DNA of 64,000 nt from assembly GCA_001730095.1 (NCBI GenBank), contig MDLF01000041.1:46631-110630 (forward strand), written 5' to 3'. Both the position numbers and the translations under genes were made by a program. Of the stretch, positions 16,169-24,502 are shown piece by piece. The stretch is from Rhodobacteraceae bacterium (ex Bugula neritina AB1) (lineage in GTDB: Bacteria; Pseudomonadota; Alphaproteobacteria; Rhodobacterales; Rhodobacteraceae). How positions within the stretch are numbered: the stretch's first letter is position 1; each line of letters starts with the position of its first letter. Below the pieces are notes generated by a model. That model searched no databases. It worked only from the letters and a program-made list of their open reading frames with translations, and was not told where the DNA came from.

Positions 16169-19030
16169 GTGTCCCTATTCCTGATTGCGGCCCTGCCCTT
16201 TATCGGAGCCGTCTTCCCCGCGTTATTGATCCGCGCCGGACGCAATGCTGCGGCCTCTGCCGCCGGGCTGACAACGCTGCTCGCCTTTATCGGGCTGATG
16301 CTGCACATCCCGGCCGTGTTCCGCGGCGAGACGGTCTTTGCCGCCGTGGACTGGTTGCCCGGTCTGGGCCTGAATGCGCATTTCTTTCTGGACGGGCTGG
16401 GCTTTCTGTTTGCCGCGATGATCCTTGGCATTGGCCTCCTGATCATCCTCTACGCCCGCTACTACCTGTCACGCGAAGACCCGATGGGCCAGTTCTACAG
16501 CTACCTGCTGCTGTTTCAGGGGGCGATGGTTGGCATCGTTCTGTCTGACAACATATTGCTTTTGCTGGTTTTCTGGGAACTCACCTCGCTCAGCTCTTTC
16601 CTGCTGATCGGCTATTGGAAACACCTGCCCGAAGGCCGCCAGGGGGCGCGCATGGCGCTGACGGTGACCGGCTCCGGCGGGCTGGCGATGATCGCAGGCA
16701 TGCTGATGCTGGGCCATATCGCAGGGTCTTATGACCTCAGCATCATTTTGCAGAACAAGGACGCGATCCAGTCCTCGGATCTCTACCTGCCTGCGCTGAT
16801 ACTGATCCTCTTGGGCGCCTTCACCAAATCGGCGCAGTTCCCCTTCCATTTCTGGCTGCCGCACGCGATGGCGGCGCCAACGCCGGTTTCGGCCTATCTG
16901 CATTCTGCCACCATGGTAAAGGCCGGCCTGTTCCTGATGGCCCGGCTCTGGCCAGTGCTCGCTGGCACGCCTGAATGGTTCTATATCGTCGCCACCACCG
17001 GCCTTGTCACCATGCTGCTGGGGGCGGTGATTGCGCTGTTCAAGGACGATCTCAAGGCGCTGTTGGCGTTTTCCACCGTCAGCCACCTGGGCCTGATCAC
17101 CATGCTCTTGGGCTTTGGCACCAAGATCGCCGCCGTTGCCGCGGTGTTTCACATCATCAACCATGCCACTTTCAAGGCGGCGCTGTTCATGACCGCAGGC
17201 ATCATCGACCACGAGGCCGGCACCCGCGACATCAAACGGCTCGGCGGATTGCGCCACCTAATGCCGGTCACCTTCGCCATCGGTACGGTGGCGGCGCTGT
17301 CGATGGCAGGCATCCCGCCCCTCAATGGCTTCCTGTCCAAGGAGATGATGCTGGAGGAGACAGCCCACACGATCTGGAACGGATCACACAGCGTGGTGCC
17401 GGTTCTTGCCACTGTGGCCGCGCTGTTCTCTGCCGCCTATTCCTTCCGTTTCATCGTGCATGTGTTCCTTGGACCTAGACGGGCAGATTACCCGGCCCAG
17501 CCCCATGATCCGGGCACCGGCATGTGGATCGGCCCCGCCTTGCTGGTGGTTCTGGTGGTGCTGATCGGCCTGGCCTCGGCCAAGATCGCGGGCCCGATGG
17601 TCGCCACCGCCGCAGCCGCCGTCATCGGCACCGAGACGCTGCCCTATTATTCGCTCAAGCTCTGGCACGGGCTGACTCCGGCGCTTTACATGTCCGTGGC
17701 AGCCACCATCGGCGGCCTGACCCTGCTGGCCCTGCATGCCCCCCTGCAAAGGACATGGAATGCCCTGCCGCGGCCAGAGGCCAAGCCCCTCTTTGAAGCC
17801 CTGATCGGCGCCTTTACCCGCGTCAGCCAATCGGTGACCGAAGGCCTGCACAACGGCGTTCTGACCCGCTATGCGGCGATCATGATCACCTTCACCGTGG
17901 CCATCAGCTATCTTGCTTACCGCAGCGGCACGCTGGGCGCTGAGACCCGCCAGATTCAGGACCCCGGGCTGTTGCCGGTTGTCGGCTGGTTTGCATTGGT
18001 GATTGCGACTCTGTTCATCGTCGCCAAACACCGCAACCGCCTGCTGTCGCTGGTGCTGATCGGCGTGGTGGGCCTCGTGGTGTCTCTGTCCTTCAACTAC
18101 CTTTCCGCCCCCGATCTGGCGCTGACCCAGATCTCGGTTGAGGTCGTCACTATCATCCTGATGCTTCTGGCCCTCAACTTCATGCCCAAGGAAACCCCGG
18201 TTGAAACCCCGGCCCTCACCCGCCTTCGTGACGGCGCGATTGCGGTGGTTGCGGGGCTGGGCGCAGGCGGGCTGATTTATGCGCTCCTGATGCGCGATTT
18301 TGCCTTTCCGACGATCTCGGATTTCCACCTCGCCAATTCCTACAAAGGCGGCGGCGGCACCAATGTGGTGAACGTGATCCTGGTCGATTTCCGTGGCTAT
18401 GACACCTTTGGCGAGATCATCGTTCTGGGCATTGCCGCCATGGTGATCTTTGCCCTGACCGAAGCTGTCCTGGGCTCCAAGGTCCGCGCCTACCTCTTGA
18501 ACCGCGAACCCGACCTACCGCAGGCCGGCGACGCGCACCCTTTGATGATGGTAGTGGCGACCCGGGTGATGATGCCGCTGGCGCTGATGGTTGCGGCCTA
18601 TATCTTCTTTCGTGGCCACAACCTGCCGGGCGGCGGCTTCATCGCCGGGCTGATCGCGGCCATCGCCATCATCATGCAGTATATGGCCTCGGGCTTTTCC
18701 TGGGCGGCTGAGCGTCAGCGCTACCCCTATCACGCCATCATCGGCTCTGGCGTGCTGATCGCCGCCGCCACCGGCATGGGCGCCTGGTTCAACGGCATGC
18801 CCTTCTTGACCAGCGATTTCGGCTATCTGCACTGGCCGCCGCTGGAAGAGTTTGAATGGGCCACTGCGGCGCTTTTCGACCTTGGCGTCTTCCTGGCCGT
18901 GGTCGGTGCGGTGCTCCTGGCGCTGGAAAGCCTGTCGCGCTTTGCCTGGCAGCCCGGCATCAGCTCTGAGCACGCAATGGACATCAACCCGGCACGCGAC
19001 GAAGCGGCCAAGACCGGGACGGAGGACTAA
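16169..19030 (+). CDS. mrpA: Mrp-type Na+(K+)/H+ antiporter subunits A and B, fused (PhaAB type)
   Basis: Large membrane subunit of 953 residues, about 25 hydrophobic segments. The N-terminal two thirds is the NuoL-like proton channel with FWELTS (Glu137), FTKSAQFPFHFWLP (Lys220) and the LFKDDLKALLAFSTVSHLGLI block; the middle holds the MrpA C-terminal domain (FRGYDTFGEIIVLGIAA); the end, from about TRVMMPLALMVAAY, is an MnhB domain (RGHNLPGGGFIAGL). Fusion of A and B is the arrangement known from PhaAB of rhizobia. It exports sodium or potassium in exchange for protons. GTG at 16169 is 8 nt after AGGAG and is preferred to the TTG at 16163. First gene of a tightly packed A-to-G operon. Confidence 0.93.
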   Translation: MSLFLIAALPFIGAVFPALLIRAGRNAAASAAGLTTLLAFIGLMLHIPAVFRGETVFAAVDWLPGLGLNAHFFLDGLGFLFAAMILGIGLLIILYARYYLSREDPMGQFYSYLLLFQGAMVGIVLSDNILLLLVFWELTSLSSFLLIGYWKHLPEGRQGARMALTVTGSGGLAMIAGMLMLGHIAGSYDLSIILQNKDAIQSSDLYLPALILILLGAFTKSAQFPFHFWLPHAMAAPTPVSAYLHSATMVKAGLFLMARLWPVLAGTPEWFYIVATTGLVTMLLGAVIALFKDDLKALLAFSTVSHLGLITMLLGFGTKIAAVAAVFHIINHATFKAALFMTAGIIDHEAGTRDIKRLGGLRHLMPVTFAIGTVAALSMAGIPPLNGFLSKEMMLEETAHTIWNGSHSVVPVLATVAALFSAAYSFRFIVHVFLGPRRADYPAQPHDPGTGMWIGPALLVVLVVLIGLASAKIAGPMVATAAAAVIGTETLPYYSLKLWHGLTPALYMSVAATIGGLTLLALHAPLQRTWNALPRPEAKPLFEALIGAFTRVSQSVTEGLHNGVLTRYAAIMITFTVAISYLAYRSGTLGAETRQIQDPGLLPVVGWFALVIATLFIVAKHRNRLLSLVLIGVVGLVVSLSFNYLSAPDLALTQISVEVVTIILMLLALNFMPKETPVETPALTRLRDGAIAVVAGLGAGGLIYALLMRDFAFPTISDFHLANSYKGGGGTNVVNVILVDFRGYDTFGEIIVLGIAAMVIFALTEAVLGSKVRAYLLNREPDLPQAGDAHPLMMVVATRVMMPLALMVAAYIFFRGHNLPGGGFIAGLIAAIAIIMQYMASGFSWAAERQRYPYHAIIGSGVLIAAATGMGAWFNGMPFLTSDFGYLHWPPLEEFEWATAALFDLGVFLAVVGAVLLALESLSRFAWQPGISSEHAMDINPARDEAAKTGTED

Positions 19031-19032
19031 GC

Positions 19033-19386
19033 ATGGAACTTCTTGTTGCCTCAGCCGTGGGCATCCTGACGGCGGCTGGCATCTACCTGATCCTGCGCCG
19101 CCGCAGCTTTCCGGTGATCCTGGGCCTGTCGCTGCTGACCTATGCGGTCAACGTGTTCCTGTTTGCCACCGGCAGGCTGGTGACCGGCGCGCCGCCGATC
19201 CTCAACAAATACCAAGAGGTCGCCTATACCGATCCGCTGCCGCAGGCGCTGGTTCTGACCGCCATTGTGATTTCCTTTGGCATGACCGCCGTGGTGGTGA
19301 TGATTGCCCTGGGGGCGTATCTGTCGTCCCGCGATGATGGCACCGCGATGCCAACCGAAACCGACGGCGCAGGGGAGGACGCATAA
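19033..19386 (+). CDS. mrpC: Mrp antiporter subunit C (NuoK-like)
   Basis: Membrane protein of 117 residues with three hydrophobic segments, the NuoK-like subunit of the Mrp complex. The YLILRRRSFPVILGLSLLTYAVNVFLFATGRL block and DPLPQALVLTAIVISFGMTAVVV are the conserved core of MrpC. It begins 2 bp after the mrpAB stop and its stop shares one base with the mrpD start. It is required for assembly of a functional cation/proton antiporter with A, B and D. Confidence 0.93.
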   Translation: MELLVASAVGILTAAGIYLILRRRSFPVILGLSLLTYAVNVFLFATGRLVTGAPPILNKYQEVAYTDPLPQALVLTAIVISFGMTAVVVMIALGAYLSSRDDGTAMPTETDGAGEDA

Positions 19387-20924
19387 TGGAGCACCTGCTG
19401 ATCGCGCCAGTGGTGCTGCCCGCCCTTGTTGCGCCCTTTATCATCATGGTGCTGCGTCATCATCTGGACCTGCAACGGATCTTCTCGCTGGCCAGCGTGG
19501 TACTGCTGGCCGCTGTCTCCCTGACCCTGGCCGCACAGGCCGCCGACGGCACCGTCAAGGTCTATGAGCTGGGCGACTGGTCCGCGCCCTTTGGCATCGT
19601 GCTGGTTCTGGACCGGCTGTCGGCCATGATGATCGTGCTGACGTCGCTCTTGGCGCTGCCGGTTCTGCTCTATGCCATCGGCTCCGGCTGGGACACCCGC
19701 GGCGCCAATTTCCACGCGCTGTTTCAGTTTCAGCTGATGGGGATCATGGGCGCCTTCTTGACCGGCGACGCCTTCAACCTGTTTGTCTTCTTCGAAGTGC
19801 TGCTGATCGCCTCCTATGGCCTGATGATCCACTCTGGCAGCACCCGCCGGTTTCAGGCCGGCGTTCAATATGTGGTGTTCAACCTGCTGGGTTCTACCCT
19901 GTTTCTGTTTGCGCTTGGCACGCTGTATTCGGTGACCGGCACCCTCAACATGGCCGACCTCGCCGTGAAGGTCGCCCAGATCCCGGCTGAGGACACCGCC
20001 CTCTTGCGCGTCGGCGCGGTGATGCTTCTGCTGGTCTTTGCCATCAAGGCGTCGCTGCTGCCGCTGCATTTCTGGCTGCCCTCGGCCTATGCCAACGCCC
20101 CGATGCCGGTGGCGGCACTGTTTGCCATCATGACCAAGGTCGGCGCCTATTCGATCCTGCGCATCTATACCCTGGTCTTCGGCCCCGAGGTCGAGGCCAC
20201 CGCCGGCCTGACAGAGGCCTGGCTGCTGCCTGCGGCCCTCTTGACCCTTGGCGCCGGCGCCGTGGGCGTGCTGGGGTCGAAAAAGCTGGGCCGCCTTGCC
20301 GCCTTTGGCGCCATCGCCTCTATGGGGACGCTGCTGATTGCCATTTCACTGTTCACCCAGACCGCCGCCGCAGCCGCGCTCTATTATCTGGTGCATTCCA
20401 CTCTTGCGGCAGCATTGCTGTTCCTGGTCGCTGATCTGGTGATGGAGCGTCAGGGCCAGTGGATTCAGCCGCAGCGGCCGATGCCGCAGACCGGGCTGAT
20501 CTCGGCGCTGTTTTTCGCTGCCGCCATCGCGCTGGCAGGGATGCCGCCGCTGTCGGGCTTTCTGGGCAAGCTTTTGGTGCTGGACGCCACCCGCAACGCC
20601 AATCTGGCGCCCTGGATCTGGGGCGTGATTCTGCTGGGCTCGCTGATCACCATCCTCGGAATGGCCCGCGCAGGTTCCCTGCTGTTCTGGAAAGGCCATG
20701 GCCTGCCAGCAGACGAACAGGACCCATCCAAAGACCTGCCCGCAGACAGCCTGCCCGCCAAACCGGCACAGCTGCCCTTTGTCGCCTGTTTCGGCCTGCT
20801 GGGCGGCCTGATCGCGCTCACCGTCTTTGCAGGCCCTGCCACCCGCTATGCCGAGGCAACGGCGGCTCAGCTCTATGCGCCATCGGCCTATATCGACACC
20901 GTGCTTGGGAGGACAGCTGAATGA
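19386..20924 (+). CDS. mrpD: Mrp antiporter subunit D (NuoM/N-like)
   Basis: Proton-translocating membrane subunit of 512 residues with about fourteen hydrophobic segments. It has the conserved glutamate in FFEVLLIASYGLM, the lysine in AIKASLLPLHFWLPSAYANAP, the downstream TKVGAYSILRI helix and the LVHSTLAAALLFL histidine segment. These are the residues by which MrpD and the complex I antiporter-like subunits move protons. It starts at the A of the mrpC stop (TAATG) and ends in an ATGA overlap with mrpE, so translation of C, D and E is coupled. Confidence 0.94.
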   Translation: MEHLLIAPVVLPALVAPFIIMVLRHHLDLQRIFSLASVVLLAAVSLTLAAQAADGTVKVYELGDWSAPFGIVLVLDRLSAMMIVLTSLLALPVLLYAIGSGWDTRGANFHALFQFQLMGIMGAFLTGDAFNLFVFFEVLLIASYGLMIHSGSTRRFQAGVQYVVFNLLGSTLFLFALGTLYSVTGTLNMADLAVKVAQIPAEDTALLRVGAVMLLLVFAIKASLLPLHFWLPSAYANAPMPVAALFAIMTKVGAYSILRIYTLVFGPEVEATAGLTEAWLLPAALLTLGAGAVGVLGSKKLGRLAAFGAIASMGTLLIAISLFTQTAAAAALYYLVHSTLAAALLFLVADLVMERQGQWIQPQRPMPQTGLISALFFAAAIALAGMPPLSGFLGKLLVLDATRNANLAPWIWGVILLGSLITILGMARAGSLLFWKGHGLPADEQDPSKDLPADSLPAKPAQLPFVACFGLLGGLIALTVFAGPATRYAEATAAQLYAPSAYIDTVLGRTAE

Positions 20925-21418
20925 AACTGATCCGGCGGCTGTTCCCGCACCCTCTGCTCACGCTCCTGCTGACCCTCACCTGGCTCTTGCTGGTCAACCG
21001 ATGGTCCCTGAACTCGCTGGTCTTCGGCTTCCTGCTGGGCGTGCTGATCCCCTTTGTGACCCAGCCCTACTGGCCCAACCGGCCCCGGCTGCGGAACCCG
21101 CTGAAAATCGCGGAATATATCCTGGTGGTGCTTTTGGACATTGTGCTGGCCAACATCATCGTCGCCCGCATCGTGCTGTTCAAACCCAATGCAGACCGCC
21201 GCCCGAACTGGATCACCGTCCCACTGGACCTGAAAACACCCGAGGCGATCACCGCCCTTGCAGGCACCATCACCATGACGCCCGGCACCCTGTCTGCCGA
21301 TGTCTCGGACGAAGGCCACGCCCTCTTGGTTCACTGCCTGGACGCCCCCAACCCGGATGCGGTGCGGGATGAAATCAAACAGCGCTACGAGCGCCGGCTG
21401 ATGGAGATTTTCGAATGA
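20921..21418 (+). CDS. mrpE: Mrp antiporter subunit E
   Basis: Subunit of 165 residues with two or three N-terminal hydrophobic segments and a cytoplasmic tail. The LTWLLLVNRWSLNSLVFGFLLG opening, the KIAEYILVVLLDIVLANIIVARIVL helix and the TPEAITALAGTITMTPGTLSADV segment are characteristic of MnhE/MrpE. It overlaps both neighbours by 4 nt. In other species MrpE supports high activity of the antiporter but is not part of the proton path. Confidence 0.93.
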   Translation: MKLIRRLFPHPLLTLLLTLTWLLLVNRWSLNSLVFGFLLGVLIPFVTQPYWPNRPRLRNPLKIAEYILVVLLDIVLANIIVARIVLFKPNADRRPNWITVPLDLKTPEAITALAGTITMTPGTLSADVSDEGHALLVHCLDAPNPDAVRDEIKQRYERRLMEIFE

Positions 21419-21684
21419 TCGCAAGCGCTGCCACCTTTGCCTTTGCCTGCTTCGCGCTGGCCTTGCTGATGAATTTGTGGAAAGTCGTCACCGCCCCCGA
21501 TGTGGCCGACCGCATCCTGGCGCTCGACACCATGTTCATCAACGCCATCGCGCTGATGGTGCTTTACGGCCTGGCGCTGGGGTCCGAGATCTTCTTTGAG
21601 GCCGCCATGATCATCGCCATGCTCGGCTTTGTTTCCACCGTGGCCTATGCGCGCTTTATCCTGCGCGGCAATATCATCGAGTAA
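21415..21684 (+). CDS. mrpF: Mrp antiporter subunit F
   Basis: Small membrane protein of 89 residues with three hydrophobic segments. The block TAPDVADRILALDTMFINAIALMVLYG, with its D-R-I-LALDT core, is the MrpF/PhaF signature, followed by the MIIAMLGFVSTVAYARFI helix. Overlaps the mrpE stop by 4 nt and is followed 11 bp later by mrpG. Needed for the complete Mrp complex. Confidence 0.93.
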   Translation: MIASAATFAFACFALALLMNLWKVVTAPDVADRILALDTMFINAIALMVLYGLALGSEIFFEAAMIIAMLGFVSTVAYARFILRGNIIE

Positions 21685-21695
21685 GGGGAAGACGC

Positions 21696-22097
21696 ATGGA
21701 AACCCTTCTGGAATTTCTTGTGGCCGCCCTCTTGGTGATGGCAGGCATTTTCGGCTTTGTCGGCTCTTACGGGCTGATCAAGCTGAACGACCAGATGTCG
21801 CGGCTGCATGCCCCGACCAAAGCCACCACGCTGGGCGTCGGCGGGGTGCTTCTGGCCTCGATGCTGCACGCAGCGGCATTTGAAAAATACGTCTCCTACC
21901 ACGAACTGATGATCACCCTGTTCCTGTTCCTGACCGCTCCGGTCACGGCAAATTTCATTGCCAAGGTGCACATCCACCGGCAGGAAACCCGCGCCTCAAT
22001 GCCAGAGGCCGGCGGCGACGATCACTGGGCCACCCATGACACGCCCGAGGACGAAGAACGCCGCCAAACGGCCCATACTCCGCCCGCCGAAGACTGA
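21696..22097 (+). CDS. mrpG: Mrp antiporter subunit G
   Basis: Last subunit of the Mrp complex, 133 residues with three hydrophobic segments and a polar Asp/Glu/His-rich tail. GSYGLIKLNDQMSRLHAPTKATTLGVGGVLLASML is the MrpG/PhaG core, and the FLFLTAPVTANFIAKVHIH segment closes the domain. The ATG at 21696 follows AAGGGGAAG. Its frame overlaps an open frame of the next gene, but the likely start of that gene is at 22126, 28 bp after this stop. The position suggests selD may be read through from the mrp operon. Confidence 0.93.
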   Translation: METLLEFLVAALLVMAGIFGFVGSYGLIKLNDQMSRLHAPTKATTLGVGGVLLASMLHAAAFEKYVSYHELMITLFLFLTAPVTANFIAKVHIHRQETRASMPEAGGDDHWATHDTPEDEERRQTAHTPPAED

Positions 22098-22125
22098 ACC
22101 CACTGCTCTCAGGAAGGCCAGCCTC

Positions 22126-24294
22126 TTGATCGACACCTCCCGCCTGCCGCTCACCCGCGATCTGGTCCTGATCGGCGGCGGCCACACCCACGCGCTGGTG
22201 CTGCGCAAATGGGGGATGTCCCCCCTGCCCGGCGCCCGGCTGACAGTGATCAACCCCGGACCGACCGCCCCCTATTCCGGCATGCTGCCCGGTTTCGTGG
22301 CAGGCCACTACGGGCGCGAAGAACTGGACATCGACCTGGTCCGCCTCGCCCGCTTTGCCGGCGCCCGCGTGGTGCTGGGCGCAGCAGAGCACATTGATAC
22401 CGCGGCGCAAACGGTTCATGTTCCAGGCCGCCCGCCGATTGCCTATGACGTGGCTTCGGTTGATATCGGCATCACCTCCGCCATGCCGGAGCTGCCGGGC
22501 TTTGCCGAACATGGCATCCCAGCCAAACCGCTGGGCCAGTTCGCAGAAACATGGGCCGCCTTCCGCGAGGGCGACAGCCCGGCGCATGTCGCCGTGATCG
22601 GCGGCGGCGTGGCGGGTGCAGAGCTGGTCCTGGCCATGGCCTATGCGCTCAGATCCCGTGGCAGGCTGGCCCAGGCAACCCTGATCGACAGCGGCGCAGC
22701 TTTCCGTGCCATCGGCACCAAAGCCCGCCAGACACTCCGCCGCGCCTTGGTCGAACAGGGCGTCCGGCTGGAGGAAAACGCCACTATTGAGCGCATCAAA
22801 AAGGGCTACATCCTGCTGGCCGACGGGCGAGAGATCCTGTCGGATTTCACCACCGGCGCGGCCGGCGCCCGCCCCTATGGCTGGCTTGCAGACAGCGGGC
22901 TCGACGTGCAGGACGGGTTCATCCGCGTCAGCGAAACCCTACAAAGCTCCGCCGCCAATGTTTTTGCTGCGGGCGACTGCGCCCATATGGAATTTGCCCC
23001 ACGTCCCAAGGCCGGGGTTTATGCCGTCCGACAGGCGCCGGTGCTCTGCCACAATCTGCGCGCCCTGATGACCGGCGATCCCCTGCGACGCTACAAACCG
23101 CAGAAAGACTACCTGAAACTGATTTCCATGGGCAGCAAAGAGGCGCTCGGCGAGCGCTTCGGCGCCACGCTGTCAGGCCCGCTGATGTGGTCATGGAAGG
23201 ACCGCATCGATCAGGCCTTCATGGAGAAATTCCGCGACCTGCCAGCAATGGAGCCACCAGACCTGCCCGCTGAACACACGCTGGACATGGAACAGGCCCT
23301 GGGCGCAAAACCGATGTGCGGCGGTTGCGGCGCCAAGGTCGGCCGCGATGCGCTGCTCGGCACTCTTGCGGGGCTCGCCACAACAGACCGCAGCGACATC
23401 ACCCCGCTGCCCGGAGATGACGCGGCCCTGCTGACCACCGGCGGCGCACGCCAGGTGATCAGCACCGACCATCTGCGCAGCTTCACCAATGACCCGGTCT
23501 TGATGAGCCGAATCGCCGCCATCCACGCGCTTGGTGACATCTGGGCAATGGGGGCAAAGCCGCAGGCCGCAACCGCCAGCCTGATCCTGCCGCGCATGTC
23601 GAGCGATCTGCAGGCCCGGACCCTGGCAGAAATCATGGGCGCTGCGTCAGAGGTCATGCAGCAGGCCGGCGCCGCCATTGTCGGTGGCCACACCTCGCTC
23701 GGGGATGAGCTGACAATAGGGTTCACCGTCACTGGCCTCTGCCCCCGCCCCCCGGTCACCCTCGCAGGCGCCAAACCGGGGGATGCGCTGATCCTGACCA
23801 AACCCATCGGCTCCGGTGTTCTGATGGCCGCAGAAATGACAGGTGATGCCAGAGGCGAATGGATCGCCTCCGCCCTGGATCTTATGAGCCAGCCGCAGGG
23901 AACAGCCTCGGGCCTATTGCAGAACGCCCATGCGATGACCGATGTGACCGGCTTTGGCCTCCTCGGCCATCTGCTGGGCATCTGTGAAGCCTCCGGCGCC
24001 GGTGCCCAGCTGTGCACCGGCCGGATCCCGCTGATGCCGGGCGCTGCCGAACTGGCCGACCGCGGCATCCGGTCTTCCCTGTTCGCCGCCAATCAGGCGG
24101 CGCTTGCCGAGCTGAACACATCCGGCTGGCAGGAACTACTCTTTGATCCCCAGACCGCTGGCGGCCTGTTGGCAGCGGTCAGCGCCGAAACTGCTGACGA
24201 TCTGCTCGGCCAGCTCCGCTCCGCCGGATATCCGGCGGCGCGCATTGGCAAAATGACCGCGACCCAAGGCGCCATAACGCTGAGCAGCCAGTAG
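22126..24294 (+). CDS. selD: selenide, water dikinase fused to an N-terminal FAD/NAD-dependent oxidoreductase
   Basis: Bifunctional-looking protein of 722 residues. Residues 1 to about 370 form an NDH-2-like pyridine nucleotide-disulfide oxidoreductase with VLIGGGHTHALVL near 14-26, APYSGMLPG, a second dinucleotide fold AVIGGGVAGAELV near 157, and the FAD-site VFAAGDCAHME. From about 390 on it is SelD, which makes selenophosphate from ATP and selenide. The active pair is Cys401 and Lys404 in GGCGAK (Cys17/Lys20 in E. coli), then the metal site PGDDAAL. The start is TTG at 22126 behind AGGAAGG, since the upstream open frame lies inside mrpG. The fused reductase may deliver or reduce selenium; that is inference. 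mnmH lies convergently downstream. Confidence 0.93.
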   Translation: MIDTSRLPLTRDLVLIGGGHTHALVLRKWGMSPLPGARLTVINPGPTAPYSGMLPGFVAGHYGREELDIDLVRLARFAGARVVLGAAEHIDTAAQTVHVPGRPPIAYDVASVDIGITSAMPELPGFAEHGIPAKPLGQFAETWAAFREGDSPAHVAVIGGGVAGAELVLAMAYALRSRGRLAQATLIDSGAAFRAIGTKARQTLRRALVEQGVRLEENATIERIKKGYILLADGREILSDFTTGAAGARPYGWLADSGLDVQDGFIRVSETLQSSAANVFAAGDCAHMEFAPRPKAGVYAVRQAPVLCHNLRALMTGDPLRRYKPQKDYLKLISMGSKEALGERFGATLSGPLMWSWKDRIDQAFMEKFRDLPAMEPPDLPAEHTLDMEQALGAKPMCGGCGAKVGRDALLGTLAGLATTDRSDITPLPGDDAALLTTGGARQVISTDHLRSFTNDPVLMSRIAAIHALGDIWAMGAKPQAATASLILPRMSSDLQARTLAEIMGAASEVMQQAGAAIVGGHTSLGDELTIGFTVTGLCPRPPVTLAGAKPGDALILTKPIGSGVLMAAEMTGDARGEWIASALDLMSQPQGTASGLLQNAHAMTDVTGFGLLGHLLGICEASGAGAQLCTGRIPLMPGAAELADRGIRSSLFAANQAALAELNTSGWQELLFDPQTAGGLLAAVSAETADDLLGQLRSAGYPAARIGKMTATQGAITLSSQ

Positions 24295-24349
24295 CAGCAA
24301 CAGATAGAAAAGGGGCCGGCCCCTCTTGGCCTGACGGCCAATTCACCCC

Positions 24350-24411
24350 GGGGTATTTTTGGCCAGAAAGAAGCCCTTTCGCGCCCGCTTCTTTCTGGTT
24401 GGAAATACCCC
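24350..24411. repeat. inverted pair of the extragenic repeat, between selD and mnmH
   Basis: Two copies of the CTTCTTTCTGG-NNNN-AAATACCCC repeat face each other. GGGGTATTT-TTGG-CCAGAAAGAAG (24350-24373) pairs with CTTCTTTCTGG-TTGG-AAATACCCC (24388-24411), leaving 4-nt mismatches inside and a 14-nt loop. The arrangement gives a long imperfect hairpin, probably a bidirectional terminator for the convergent selD and mnmH genes. Confidence 0.7.
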
Positions 24412-24423
24412 CGCCGGAGGCCC

Positions 24424-24493
24424 GCTGCGCGCCAGCGCAGCGCTGCGCCCAACGGGAGCGGTGCATCGCAGATGCACCGGCGACGGGCGGGAG
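24424..24493. repeat. composite extragenic hairpin element, copy 2
   Basis: Stem GCTGCGC / GCGCAGC with GCCA loop (24424-24441), GCCCAACG (24447-24454), stem GGTGCATC / GATGCACC with GCA loop (24460-24478), then GGGCGGGAG (24485-24493). It has the same layout as the element at 14474-14550; the hairpin sequences differ but the two short boxes are identical. Confidence 0.55.
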
Positions 24494-24502
24494 GGGCTCC
24501 CG

